DNA of 64,000 nt from Azospirillum sp. TSA2s (GTDB taxonomy: Bacteria; Pseudomonadota; Alphaproteobacteria; Azospirillales; Azospirillaceae), in NCBI RefSeq assembly GCF_004923315.1, contig NZ_CP039645.1, positions 353,001 to 417,000 on the forward strand. Direction: 5' to 3'. Under the pieces are notes generated by a model that saw nothing but the letters and a program-made list of their open reading frames with translations, had not been told where the DNA came from and ran no database searches. A program made the position numbers and the translations under genes. Positions 1 to 8,619 of the stretch are shown here, in pieces; within the stretch, counting starts at the first letter, position 1; every line of letters starts with the position of its first letter.

Positions 1-769
1 CGACCAGATGCAGCAGACCGCCCAGCTGATGAACCGCACCGCGGAGTCGACGCACGAGCGCACCGCCGCGGTGGCCAACGCCTCCGAGGTGGCGTCCGGA
101 AACGTGCAGACCGTCGCCGCCGCCGCCGATGAACTGACCGCGTCGATCGCCGAGATCAGCCGCCAGATCGAGCAGGCCAACGGCGTCGCCGGCGAGGCCG
201 TGCAGCAGGTGATGCAAACCAACACGACCGTCGAGGGGCTGTCGTCCGCCGCCGCCCGGATCGGCGAGGTCGCCCATCTGATCACCGAAATCGCCAGCCA
301 GACCAACCTGCTGGCGCTGAACGCCACCATCGAGGCGGCGCGGGCGGGAGAGGCGGGCAAGGGCTTCGCCGTCGTCGCCCAGGAGGTGAAGAACCTCGCC
401 ACCTCGACCGCGCGCGCGACCGAGGAGATCACCGCGCAGATCCAGGAGATCCAGGCGGTGAGCGGCGAGACGGTCGCGGCGATCCGCAATGTCGGGACGA
501 CGATCCGCTCCATCAGCCAGATCTCCGCCACCATTGCCGCCGCCGTCGAGCAGCAGAGCGCGGCGACGCGGGAGATCGCGCGCAACACCCAGGAGGCGGC
601 GCAGGGAACCAGCCAGGTGTCCACTCACATCGGCGGCGTGGAGGCGGCGGCCCGCGATACCGAGGCGGCGGCCGATCAGGTCAAGACCGCAGCCGCCGCC
701 CTGTCCGGCGAAGCGTCGTCGCTGCATGCCCAGGTCGCCGCTTTCCTCTCCTCCATCCGGGCTGCCTGA
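1..769 (+). CDS. Methyl-accepting chemotaxis protein, C-terminal part
   Basis: The gene is cut by the window start, so only the cytoplasmic signalling end is seen (about 255 residues, reading frame open to base 2). It is almost wholly alpha-helical heptad sequence rich in Ala, Gln, Glu and Thr. The conserved hairpin tip lies at about nt 281-400 ([20 protein letters not shown] followed by [20 protein letters not shown]), the site that contacts CheA and CheW in this family. Methylation-type Ala/Glu/Gln helices flank it. No C-terminal CheR-docking pentapeptide is present; the protein ends SSIRAA. The sensor domain and any membrane segments lie outside the window, so the ligand cannot be judged. 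Confidence 0.95.
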   Translation, partial: DQMQQTAQLMNRTAESTHERTAAVANASEVASGNVQTVAAAADELTASIAEISRQIEQANGVAGEAVQQVMQTNTTVEGLSSAAARIGEVAHLITEIASQTNLLALNATIEAARAGEAGKGFAVVAQEVKNLATSTARATEEITAQIQEIQAVSGETVAAIRNVGTTIRSISQISATIAAAVEQQSAATREIARNTQEAAQGTSQVSTHIGGVEAAARDTEAAADQVKTAAAALSGEASSLHAQVAAFLSSIRAA

Positions 770-901
770 GCGGTCCATCCGGTCCGGGCGTCATACATCT
801 GTCACGGTGCTGCTGTAGCGTGACGCGCCGGCGCGAGGCCGCCCACGCCGAACAGCCGTCCGGCGGGGCCGATCCGCCAAGTCCTTCCGGAGACCCGTCG
901 C

Positions 902-3238
902 ATGGATTTCTTCCGCCGCTTCAACTTCCTGGTCTGTGCCCCCGCCTTCGAGGTGGACGAGCTGGAGGGCATGCGGCTTCAGCAGATCCTGTCGGAAGTG
1001 GAGCGGATGGGCTTCGAGGTGGTGCGCGCCCGCCGGGTCGAGGATGCCGAGCTGGCGATCCGCACCGATGCCGCCATCGGCTGCATGATCGTCGATTGGG
1101 GCAAGCGCGGCGCCGACGGCAAGCAGGCCTCGCTGATCGCCTTCGCCCGCCAGCGCGGCTTGGAGATGCCGATCATCCTGCTGGTCCGCCGCCAGCGGCT
1201 GGAGAACATCCCGGTCGACGTGCTGAACCAAGTCGACGGCTACATCTTCCTGGCGGAGGAAACGCCGGAGTTCATCGCCAAGAATCTGGTCAGCCGGCTG
1301 AAGCAGTATGCCGACACGCTGAAGACGCCCTTCTTCGGCGCACTGGTCGATTATGCGGAGGAGGGCAACCAGCTCTGGACCTGCCCCGGCCACAATGGCG
1401 GCATCTTCTACAGCCGCAGCCCGATCGGCCGCATCTTCGTCGAGCATCTGGGCGAGGCGGTGTTCCGCGACGACATCGACAATTCGGTGCTGGAGATGGG
1501 CGACCTGCTGGTCCATGAGGGGCCGGCGCTCCAGGCGCAGAAGGAGGCCGCCCGCATCTTCGGGGCGGAGCGCACCTATTTCGTGCTGAACGGCACCTCG
1601 GCCTCCAACAAGATCGTGCTGTCGGCGCTGGTGGCGGAAGACGACCTCGTGCTGTTCGACCGCAACAACCACAAGGCGGCCCATCACGGCGGCCTGTTCC
1701 TGGGCGGCGGCATCCCGATCTTCCTGGAGACCGAGCGTAACGCCCATGGCCTGATCGGTCCCATCGACCCGCAGGCTCTGGACGAGGAGGTGATCCGCGA
1801 GCGCATCCGCCGCAACCCGCTGGTCAAGGACCCCGACGCCTGGAAGCGCGAACGCCCCTTCCGCGCCGCGGTGATCCAGCAATGCAGCTACGACGGCACC
1901 ATCTACAACGCCCAGATGATGCTGGAGCGGATCGGCAAGCTCTGTGACTACATCCTGTTCGACGAGGCCTGGGCGGGGTTCCTGAAATTCCACCCGCTGT
2001 TCAAGGGCCATTTCGCCATGGGGCTGGAAGGGCTGAACGACGGCCATCCCGGCATCATCGCCACCCAGTCCACCCACAAGCAGCTGGCCAGCTTCTCCCA
2101 GGCTTCGCAGATCCATGTGAAGGACAACCACATCAAGGGCCAGCGCCGCCGGGTGGAGCATCGCCGCTTCAACGAGACCTTCCTGCTGCACGCCTCGACC
2201 TCGCCCTTCTACCCGCTGTTCGCCTCGCTCGATGTCGGCGCGCAGATGATGAAGGGGCGGTCGGGCGAGGTGCTGTGGGACGACACGATCCGGCTGGGCA
2301 TCGAGCTGCGCAAGAAGATCCGCGCCATCCGCCGCGAGTTCGAGGAGCGCGAGAGCGACCCGGCGAAGCGCTGGTTCTTCGACCCCTTCGTGCCCGACCG
2401 CGTCACCCGCAACGGCGTCCCGACCGCGTGGGAGGAGGTGCCGACCGACGAGCTGGCGACCGACGTGCGCCATTGGGAATTCGCCCCCGGCGCCGACTGG
2501 CACGGCTTCCAGCATGTCGGGCCGGGCTATGCCATGACCGACCCCAACAAGCTGACGCTGCTGACGCCCGGCTTCGACCGTCACAGCGGCGCCTATGGCG
2601 ACCATGGCATCCCGGCCCCGGTGGTGGCGCAGTATCTGCGTGAGAACCGCATCGTTCCGGAAAAGAACGACCTGAACTCGCTGCTGTTCCTGCTGACGCC
2701 GGGCGTGGAATCGAGCAAGGCCGGCACCCTGCTGAGCGGTCTGGTCGCCTTCAAGCGGCTGCACGACGACAACGCCCCGCTGGAGGAGGTCATCCCCGAA
2801 TTCGTCGCCAAGCGGCGCGGCCATTATCTCGGCCGTCGCCTGCGCGACCTCTGCGCCGAGATGCACGCCTTCTACCGCGAGAAGAACACCAGTGCCCTGC
2901 AGCGCGCCATCTTCCGGCCGGAGCATCTGCCGGCCATGGCGATGCCGCCGCGCGAGGCGACGCGCCATCTGGTGCGCAACACCGTCGATTACCTGCCGAT
3001 CGACGAGATCGCCGGCCGCATCGCCACCACCCTGTGGGTCGTCTATCCGCCGGGCATCGCCACCATCGTCCCCGGCGAACGGCTGGACGAGCGGGCGAAG
3101 CCGATGATCGACTATCTGAAGGTCTTCCAGGAAAGCGCCAACCGCTTCCCCGGCTTCGACAACGAAATCCAGGGCCTGTACCGCGAGACCGACGCGAAGG
3201 GCGTGATCCGCTACTTCACCTATGTGGTGAGGGAGTGA
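902..3238 (+). CDS. Orn/Lys/Arg decarboxylase (PLP, fold type I)
   Basis: A 778-residue protein of the large inducible basic amino acid decarboxylase family, which removes CO2 from ornithine, lysine or arginine to give a polyamine or agmatine and consumes a proton. Residues 1 to about 150 form the receiver-like wing domain. The PLP core contains SxHK in the context IATQSTHKQLASFSQASQIH, with K393 as the probable Schiff-base lysine, preceded by FDEAWAGFLKFHPLF. The C-terminal domain follows to residue 778. Length is nearer to the biodegradative arginine decarboxylase (about 755) than to SpeC/SpeF or CadA (about 710-730), but substrate cannot be set from sequence alone. No antiporter gene adjoins it, so an acid-resistance pair is not evident here. 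The ATG lies about 130 bp after the receptor gene. Confidence 0.9.
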   Translation: MDFFRRFNFLVCAPAFEVDELEGMRLQQILSEVERMGFEVVRARRVEDAELAIRTDAAIGCMIVDWGKRGADGKQASLIAFARQRGLEMPIILLVRRQRLENIPVDVLNQVDGYIFLAEETPEFIAKNLVSRLKQYADTLKTPFFGALVDYAEEGNQLWTCPGHNGGIFYSRSPIGRIFVEHLGEAVFRDDIDNSVLEMGDLLVHEGPALQAQKEAARIFGAERTYFVLNGTSASNKIVLSALVAEDDLVLFDRNNHKAAHHGGLFLGGGIPIFLETERNAHGLIGPIDPQALDEEVIRERIRRNPLVKDPDAWKRERPFRAAVIQQCSYDGTIYNAQMMLERIGKLCDYILFDEAWAGFLKFHPLFKGHFAMGLEGLNDGHPGIIATQSTHKQLASFSQASQIHVKDNHIKGQRRRVEHRRFNETFLLHASTSPFYPLFASLDVGAQMMKGRSGEVLWDDTIRLGIELRKKIRAIRREFEERESDPAKRWFFDPFVPDRVTRNGVPTAWEEVPTDELATDVRHWEFAPGADWHGFQHVGPGYAMTDPNKLTLLTPGFDRHSGAYGDHGIPAPVVAQYLRENRIVPEKNDLNSLLFLLTPGVESSKAGTLLSGLVAFKRLHDDNAPLEEVIPEFVAKRRGHYLGRRLRDLCAEMHAFYREKNTSALQRAIFRPEHLPAMAMPPREATRHLVRNTVDYLPIDEIAGRIATTLWVVYPPGIATIVPGERLDERAKPMIDYLKVFQESANRFPGFDNEIQGLYRETDAKGVIRYFTYVVRE

Positions 3239-3245
3239 CGGTGGC

Positions 3246-4172
3246 CTATCCCTGAACGCTGCCGTCCTCCAGATCGATGCGGTCGACCAGGAAATCCAGG
3301 AAGGACCGCACCTTCGGCGGCTGGATCCGCCCGCCGGGAAAGACCGCGTGCAGGTCGACATCCGATCCCTTCCAGCCGTCCAGCACCCGCACCACCTGCC
3401 CGGCCGACCGGTAGGGCCGCATGGCGAAGTCGGTGGCGAGCACCAGTCCGCCACCGGCCAGCAGCGTCGGGACCAGCATTTCCGGATCGTCGGCCGCCAT
3501 CACCGGATCGATGGGCACATCGACCTCCTCGGCGTTGCGGCCCCCTTCGGTCCGGAACAGGCGCCAGCCATAGCCGGCGGAGCGCCGGGCGTTCATGTTC
3601 GCCAGCGTCAGATGCCGGGCCAGTTCGTCGGGATGGGTCGGCGTGCCATGGGCAGCACAATAGGACGAGGCGGCGTAGACGTGGCGGGGCAGGACGCCCA
3701 GCTTGCGGGCCGCCATGGCGGAGTCCTGCAGCGCCCCCATCCGGATCGCCAGATCGATGTCGCGCGCCACCAGATCCAAATTCAGGTGGCTGAGCACCAG
3801 ATCGATCCGGACATCGGGATAGCGGCTCCGGAAGGCGGGGAGAAGCGGTGCGATGACCTTCATCCCGAAGGACGGCGGGGTGGTGACCCGCAGCCAGCCG
3901 CGCGGCGCGTCGCGAAGCTGCGCGACGGCGCTCTCGGCCTGTTCCAGTTCCTCGGAGATGCGCCGGCAGCGCTCGAAATAGACGGTCCCCGCCTCGGTCA
4001 GTCCGATGCGGCGCGTGGTCCGGTGCAGAAGCTGGATGCCGAGCCGCCGTTCGAGGTCGCGCACCTTGCGGCTCAGCGTCGTCTTGGGCAGCCGCAGCCG
4101 CTGGGCCGCCTTCGTGAAGCTGCCTTCCTCCACCACCTTCACGAAGGCGATGGTGTCGCCCAGGTCCTGCAT
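3246..4172 (-). CDS. LysR-family transcriptional regulator
   Basis: A 308-residue LysR regulator with an N-terminal winged HTH (residues about 4-62; GSFTKAAQRLRLPKTTLSRK in the helix-turn-helix) and a C-terminal substrate-binding-like effector domain (about 90-295). It resembles the large CrgA/DmlR-type group (RRIGLTEAG, then DAPRGWLRVTTPPSFG). It is divergent from the exported MBL-fold hydrolase across a 156-bp gap, the usual arrangement for a LysR protein and its target. The 3' end sits 7 bp from the convergent decarboxylase stop. Effector unknown. Confidence 0.9.
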   Translation of the reverse strand: MQDLGDTIAFVKVVEEGSFTKAAQRLRLPKTTLSRKVRDLERRLGIQLLHRTTRRIGLTEAGTVYFERCRRISEELEQAESAVAQLRDAPRGWLRVTTPPSFGMKVIAPLLPAFRSRYPDVRIDLVLSHLNLDLVARDIDLAIRMGALQDSAMAARKLGVLPRHVYAASSYCAAHGTPTHPDELARHLTLANMNARRSAGYGWRLFRTEGGRNAEEVDVPIDPVMAADDPEMLVPTLLAGGGLVLATDFAMRPYRSAGQVVRVLDGWKGSDVDLHAVFPGGRIQPPKVRSFLDFLVDRIDLEDGSVQG

Positions 4173-4328
4173 CCGCGCCCGCCGATTGGATAGGATTTCG
4201 GCACAATGTTGCCCAAAGCCGGCAGGTAATCAAGCCGTCCGCTTGGTGCTAGGTGATGAATCAGAACGGCGGCCGGAACGAACGCCGCCGCAGTACCAGA
4301 CACCCGCATCGCACCAAGGACAGGCACG

Positions 4329-5312
4329 ATGAAATCGAAAATGCTCTTGCTGGTCGCCGGCCTGCTGTTCGCCGCCATCCCGGCCGGCCATGCCGCCGAA
4401 AAGGCCGGCGGTCAAAACGCCACTCAGGCGGTCACCCAATCGGCCGCCCAACCCTCCGCGGCCGGTGTCTACCACTTCACCGTCGGCGGTCTCCGCATCA
4501 CCGCGCTCAGCGACGGCACCCTGCCGCTCGGCATCAAGCCGCTGGTCAAGGGATTGCCGCCGGAGCGCATCGACGCGCTGCTGGCCGAACGGTTCGAACG
4601 CGATCCGCTTGAAACCTCCATCAACGCCTTCGTGATCGAGGCCGGGCCGCGCTTGCTGCTGGTCGACACCGGGGCGGGCCAGCTGTTCGGACCCTATGGC
4701 GGCAAGCTTCCGGTCAGTCTGGCCGCGGCCGGCTACCGACCGGATCAGGTGACCGACATCCTCCTCACCCACATCCACACCGATCACTCTGGCGGGCTGG
4801 CGCTGGACGGGCGGATGGTGTTTCCGAACGCCACCCTTCATGTCGGGCAGGCCGATCTCGACTTCTTCCTCAACCGCGACAATACGGCCAAGGGTTTGCA
4901 GCCCCGCCACTATGACGAGGCCGTCGCCACCGTCGGACTCTACGTCAAGGCCGGCAAGGTCAAGCCCTTCACCGGCCAGTCCGAAATCCTGCCGGGCGTC
5001 ACGGCGGTCCCCACCCCCGGCCACACCCCCGGCCATGCCTTCTACCGGGTGACCAGCCGCGGCGAGAGCATCGAGTTCTGGGGCGACATCATCCATGTCG
5101 GCCCGGTGCAGTTCCCGCACCCGGAGGCCACCGTGTCCTTCGACATCGACCAGGACGCCGCACGCGCCCAGCGCCTGAAGCGCTTCGCCCAGGAGGCGGA
5201 CAGCGGCCAATTGACCGCCGCCGCCCATCTCAGCTTCCCCGGCCTCGGCCGACTGCGGCGCGACGGCGACGCCTATCGCTGGGTGCCGGTGGAATACCGC
5301 AACCGCGAGTAG
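4329..5312 (+). CDS. Exported MBL-fold metallo-hydrolase
   Basis: A 327-residue metallo-beta-lactamase-fold protein. An N-terminal signal peptide (residues 1 to about 23, MKSKMLLLVAGLLFAAIPAGHA) predicts export to the periplasm. The zinc motif HIHTDH is at residues 148-153, followed by SGG, and a second metal-ligand region reads PTPGHTPGHAFY. This pattern is shared with lactonases (AiiA-like), glyoxalase II-like and other hydrolases of the superfamily; substrate is not resolvable. A role in degrading acyl-homoserine lactones is possible but not shown. The divergent LysR gene probably controls it. An AAGGACAGGCACG stretch precedes the ATG. Confidence 0.85.
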   Translation: MKSKMLLLVAGLLFAAIPAGHAAEKAGGQNATQAVTQSAAQPSAAGVYHFTVGGLRITALSDGTLPLGIKPLVKGLPPERIDALLAERFERDPLETSINAFVIEAGPRLLLVDTGAGQLFGPYGGKLPVSLAAAGYRPDQVTDILLTHIHTDHSGGLALDGRMVFPNATLHVGQADLDFFLNRDNTAKGLQPRHYDEAVATVGLYVKAGKVKPFTGQSEILPGVTAVPTPGHTPGHAFYRVTSRGESIEFWGDIIHVGPVQFPHPEATVSFDIDQDAARAQRLKRFAQEADSGQLTAAAHLSFPGLGRLRRDGDAYRWVPVEYRNRE

Positions 5313-5318
5313 GGTCGC

Positions 5319-6635
5319 TCAAAGCGCCGCCAGCACCTCGTCCAGCGTGGCGAGGAACAGCCGGGCGTCGTCGGCCGAGAACACCAGCGGCGGCCGGATC
5401 TTCAGGATGTGCCCCTCCTGCCCGGTCGCGCTGATGAGCACCCGGCGCCGGCGCATGTCGTTCACCACGCGGGCGGTTTCCTCCGGTGCCGGGGTCTTCA
5501 GCTTGCGGTCGCGCACCATCTCGACGCCGATGAACAGGCCGCTGCCGCGCACGTCGCCGATCAGCTCATGCTTGGCGGCCAGCGCGCGCAGGCCCTCGAT
5601 CATCTGCGTGCCGACGGTCAGGGCGTTCTCCTGCAGCCGGTCCGTCTTGATGACGCGCAGCACGGCCAACGCCACGGCGCAGGACACCGGGTTGCCGCCG
5701 AAGGTGTTGAAATAGCGCTGGCTGCGGCCGAACGCCTCGATCACCTCCGGCCGGAACACCGCCCCCGCCACCGGATGGCCGTTGCCCATCGGCTTGCCGA
5801 CCGTCACGATGTCGGGCACCAGCCCGTGGCGCGCGAAGCCCCACATGTGGGTGCCGAGCCGGCCGAAGCCGGGCTGGACCTCGTCGGCGATGAAGATGCC
5901 GCCGGCCTTGCGCATAACCTCCACCGCCGGGGCGAGGAAGCCGGCCGGATCGGTGAAGACGCCGCTGCTGGAGAAGATGGTGTCGACCAGCAGCGCCGCC
6001 GGGGCGATGCCCTTCTCACGCAGATCGGCGATGGCCGCCTCGACCGAGCGGGCGAAGGCGGCGCCGATCTCCGCCTCCGGGATGCGGTAGCTGTCCGGGG
6101 CCGGCACGACGCGGACATGGTCGCCCAGCTTCACCGCGCCGCCCAGCGACGGCGACATCTCCGCCAGCGCCGAGGTGACGCCGTGATAGGCGTTGTGCGC
6201 GATGACGACACCGGTGCCGCCGGTGTGATGGCGGGCGACGCGCAGGGCCAGATCATTGGCCTCGCTGCCGGTGCAGGTCAGCATCAGGTGCGACAGCGGC
6301 GTCGGGAACTCCGCCAGGAAGGCTTCGGCGAAGTCGAGGATGCCGTCGGTCAGATAGCGCGTGTGGGTGTTCAGCACGGCCGCCTGCTTCGCCATCGCCT
6401 CCACCACCTCCGGCCGGCAGTGCCCGACCGAGGCGACGTTGTTGTAGGCGTCCAGATAGCGGTTGCCGTCCGCGTCGAAGAGGTACGAGCCTTCCCCCCG
6501 CACCACATGGATGGGGTCGGCGTAGAACAGGCGGTAGGCCGGGCCGAGCAGCTTTTCGCGGCGGGCGATCAGGGCGCGCTCGCGCTCCGGCAGGGAACCG
6601 GCGGAGTCGGGCGCATAGGCGTTGATCATGGTCAT
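5319..6635 (-). CDS. Class III PLP enzyme of the phospho-lyase type (ETNPPL/PHYKPL-like)
   Basis: A 438-residue class III aminotransferase-fold protein; the PLP lysine is K281 in VGKPMGNGHP. Several blocks resemble, from memory, the animal ethanolamine-phosphate and 5-phosphohydroxylysine phospho-lyases (AGXT2L1/L2) more than ordinary transaminases: YLDAYNNVASVGHCRPEVVE, LNTHTRYL, KPMGNGHPVAG, YFNTFGGNPVSCAVALAVL, LIGDVRGSGLFIG and LKIRPPLVF. Such enzymes eliminate phosphate and ammonia from a phosphorylated amino alcohol to give an aldehyde. The gene starts 6 bp after an APH-family kinase stop, matching the kinase plus phospho-lyase pairing known for hydroxylysine breakdown. A plain transaminase remains possible. 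Confidence 0.8.
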   Translation of the reverse strand: MTMINAYAPDSAGSLPERERALIARREKLLGPAYRLFYADPIHVVRGEGSYLFDADGNRYLDAYNNVASVGHCRPEVVEAMAKQAAVLNTHTRYLTDGILDFAEAFLAEFPTPLSHLMLTCTGSEANDLALRVARHHTGGTGVVIAHNAYHGVTSALAEMSPSLGGAVKLGDHVRVVPAPDSYRIPEAEIGAAFARSVEAAIADLREKGIAPAALLVDTIFSSSGVFTDPAGFLAPAVEVMRKAGGIFIADEVQPGFGRLGTHMWGFARHGLVPDIVTVGKPMGNGHPVAGAVFRPEVIEAFGRSQRYFNTFGGNPVSCAVALAVLRVIKTDRLQENALTVGTQMIEGLRALAAKHELIGDVRGSGLFIGVEMVRDRKLKTPAPEETARVVNDMRRRRVLISATGQEGHILKIRPPLVFSADDARLFLATLDEVLAAL

Positions 6636-6641
6636 GACGGG

Positions 6642-7679
6642 TCACACTCTCTGGCAGGCGCGATGGAGCAGACGGCGCGCAGTGCCGGCCTCGTCGCCGG
6701 TCAGCTTTTCCAGGCCGGCGAAGGCGCGTTCGGCATTCCGCAGGATGTAGGCGGCGTTGGCGGGATATTCGGCAGCCCGCCAGCCGGTGATGGCGATGGT
6801 GAGGGCCAAGCGGGCGGCCACCAGATCGGGCAGCAGTTCCACCTCGTCATCAGTCAGCGGCAGGACGGCGGTGAAGGCGCCGGTCATCTCGACCAGCGAG
6901 CCGAAGGGCGTCTCGCCGCTGGTGACGTGGTAGGCGAGGGCGGTCGCCAGATCGTTGACCAGCGGCGCCCTCAGCGCGTCGCCGAAATCGATGATGCCGG
7001 TGACCGTCTCGTGCCCGACCGGATCGACCACCGCGTTGTGCGGATTGAGGTCGTTGTGGATCACCTGATGCCGCAGGGTGGGCAGCCGCGGCGCCACCTG
7101 ATCGGCGAAGCGGGCGATGAAGCCCTCCACCATCCCGCGGCGCGGGCCGTCCGCCAGATAATGCAGCCGGTCGGCGACGCTGGCGGTGCGCGTGATGTCC
7201 CACAGCAGATCGCGCTCCGAACCGGGATGCTCGTAGTCGGCCAGCGCCAGATCCAGCCGGGCCAGCGTCGTTCCCAGCGCCCGCATCTGCCCCGGTGAGG
7301 CCGGCGCCGCATGGAGCGGCGTGCCGTCGAGATAGGTCAGCAGCCGCAGGATCATGGCGTGGCCGTCGATCCGGACCGTCGCCTGGGCCTCTCCATCCAG
7401 CGTCGGCACGACGCGCGGCACCGGCAGGGAAGGGTCGCGGACGGCCACATGCTGCATCGCCCCGGTCTGGAAGCTGGTGACGAGCGCCGGTTCCGCCGGG
7501 TTGGTGAACTTCAGCACATACCCTTTCCCATCCGGGGTGGTGATGTGGAAGTTGCGGTCGCGCTCGCTGCTCAGTTCGCGGATGCTGCCGGTCACCCCGA
7601 AGCATCGCTGCATCATGGCGCCGGCCTCGATCGCGGAGATCGGCGGTGCGGCGGTGGTCAGAACATCGGGCTGCGTCAT
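6642..7679 (-). CDS. APH-family phosphotransferase, hydroxylysine kinase-like
   Basis: A 345-residue kinase of the aminoglycoside phosphotransferase/choline kinase fold. The Brenner motif VIHNDLNPHNAVVD places the catalytic Asp at about D210, and a following GIIDFGDA supplies the metal-binding Asp. The ATG at 7679 was chosen because AAGGAGAG precedes it at good spacing; an in-frame ATG at 7733 lacks this. Bacterial and animal relatives include hydroxylysine kinase (AGPHD1/HYKK) and homoserine kinase II. Linkage to a phospho-lyase-type enzyme 6 bp downstream supports phosphorylation of an amino alcohol such as 5-hydroxylysine or a similar compound; substrate is inferred. A TGATGCATCA palindrome lies 38 bp upstream of the start. 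Confidence 0.8.
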   Translation of the reverse strand: MTQPDVLTTAAPPISAIEAGAMMQRCFGVTGSIRELSSERDRNFHITTPDGKGYVLKFTNPAEPALVTSFQTGAMQHVAVRDPSLPVPRVVPTLDGEAQATVRIDGHAMILRLLTYLDGTPLHAAPASPGQMRALGTTLARLDLALADYEHPGSERDLLWDITRTASVADRLHYLADGPRRGMVEGFIARFADQVAPRLPTLRHQVIHNDLNPHNAVVDPVGHETVTGIIDFGDALRAPLVNDLATALAYHVTSGETPFGSLVEMTGAFTAVLPLTDDEVELLPDLVAARLALTIAITGWRAAEYPANAAYILRNAERAFAGLEKLTGDEAGTARRLLHRACQRV

Positions 7680-7716
7680 GACCGCACTCTCCTTGTCGCT
7701 CGAAGCTTTCAATGTT

Positions 7717-7726
7717 TGATGCATCA
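7717..7726. promoter_or_regulatory. GntR operator core TGATGCATCA, kinase promoter
   Basis: A perfect 10-bp palindrome just upstream of the kinase/phospho-lyase operon. The same core recurs inside a 14-bp palindrome at 8521-8534 in front of the intervening GntR gene and the divergent racemase gene. Two copies flanking one regulator gene suggest a binding site of that regulator. The role is inferred. Confidence 0.55.
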
Positions 7727-7773
7727 TCGTCATGGACGGACCGGCCCTGCAAACCGATGTGGGGGGAAGGGCA

Positions 7774-8487
7774 TCAGGAAACCAGCGCCCTGGGCGCAGG
7801 GGCAGGGGCAGGGGCGGGGTTGGCGGTCGCGCCGTCGATCCGCTCCAGGATCGGGCCGCTGGCCAGCAGGATGTCGGCCTGGATGGCGTGGGCGGCGGCC
7901 AAGCCATCGTGACGGCGGATGGCCTCCATCAGCGGGTAATGGTGGTCGATCATCGTGCGCCCGGCTCCGCCATAGACGTCGGCGATCAGCGGCCCCATCT
8001 GGAGCCAAAGCCGTCGCAGAATGTCGCCGAGCACCGGCATGTCGGCGATTTCCGACAGCTTGAAATGGAAGATCTGGTTGAGTTCGGTGGCCCGCGCGGT
8101 GTCGCCGGCGGCCAGTGCGTCCTCATTGTGCTTCAGCAGGCCCTCCAGCAGCGCGATCTCGGCCGGCGTGGCCTTTTCCGCGGCGCGCGCGGCGGCGAGC
8201 CCTTCGAGGTTGACGCGGATATCGCGGATCTCAAGGTAGGCGGCGCGGGTCAGCATCGGAACGCGGATGTCGCGCGGCGAACGCAGCACCAGAGCCTGGT
8301 CCTGCACCAGACGCAGGATGGCGTCGCGCACCGGGGTGACGCTCGTCCCCAGCCGTTCGGCCAGATCGCGGATCTTCAGCCGGTCGTTCGGCTTGAACAC
8401 GCCCTTCATCAGAGCCTCGCACAGCCGCTGGTAAATCGTGCTGCCGAGATTGTCGTGTTCAAGAAGGGTGAGGTCGAACCCGCTCAT
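7774..8487 (-). CDS. GntR-family regulator (FCD domain)
   Basis: A 237-residue FadR-subfamily GntR protein: winged HTH at residues about 10-78 (GVFKPNDRLKIRDLAERLGT, then SVTPVRDAILRLVQDQALVL) and an all-helical FCD ligand domain at about 88-220 with the metal-site histidines typical of the group (MIDHHYPLMEAI). It lies between the kinase operon and the divergent racemase-like gene, with one matching palindrome before each. It most likely represses both and itself in the absence of an amino-acid-derived ligand. Confidence 0.88.
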   Translation of the reverse strand: MSGFDLTLLEHDNLGSTIYQRLCEALMKGVFKPNDRLKIRDLAERLGTSVTPVRDAILRLVQDQALVLRSPRDIRVPMLTRAAYLEIRDIRVNLEGLAAARAAEKATPAEIALLEGLLKHNEDALAAGDTARATELNQIFHFKLSEIADMPVLGDILRRLWLQMGPLIADVYGGAGRTMIDHHYPLMEAIRRHDGLAAAHAIQADILLASGPILERIDGATANPAPAPAPAPRALVS

Positions 8488-8520
8488 CGTCTGTCCTTCA
8501 CCCGCCGCCCGCTTTTGCTG

Positions 8521-8534
8521 TATGATGCATCATA
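8521..8534. promoter_or_regulatory. GntR operator TATGATGCATCATA
   Basis: A perfect 14-bp palindrome in the 132-bp gap between the GntR gene (start 8487) and the racemase-like gene (start 8620). Its centre is shared with the TGATGCATCA copy at 7717-7726. Its position fits autoregulation plus control of the racemase gene. Confidence 0.6.
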
Positions 8535-8619
8535 TTGCGGCGGGAGCGGGCGGAGGTCAAGTGCCGTCGCACGTCATGTCCCTATCCGCCCGACGGAAGG
8601 CACAAGAGGGAGAGAGCGC

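Noticed and set aside
791..3454. Minus-strand frame of 887 codons opposite the decarboxylase
   Set aside because: It mirrors a well-supported gene, has biased His/Gln/Arg-rich composition without motifs, and no ribosome site; typical of antisense frames in GC-rich genes.
7732..8619. N-terminal extension of the racemase-like frame
   Set aside because: It lies antisense to the GntR regulator and lacks a ribosome site; the ATG at 8620 has one.
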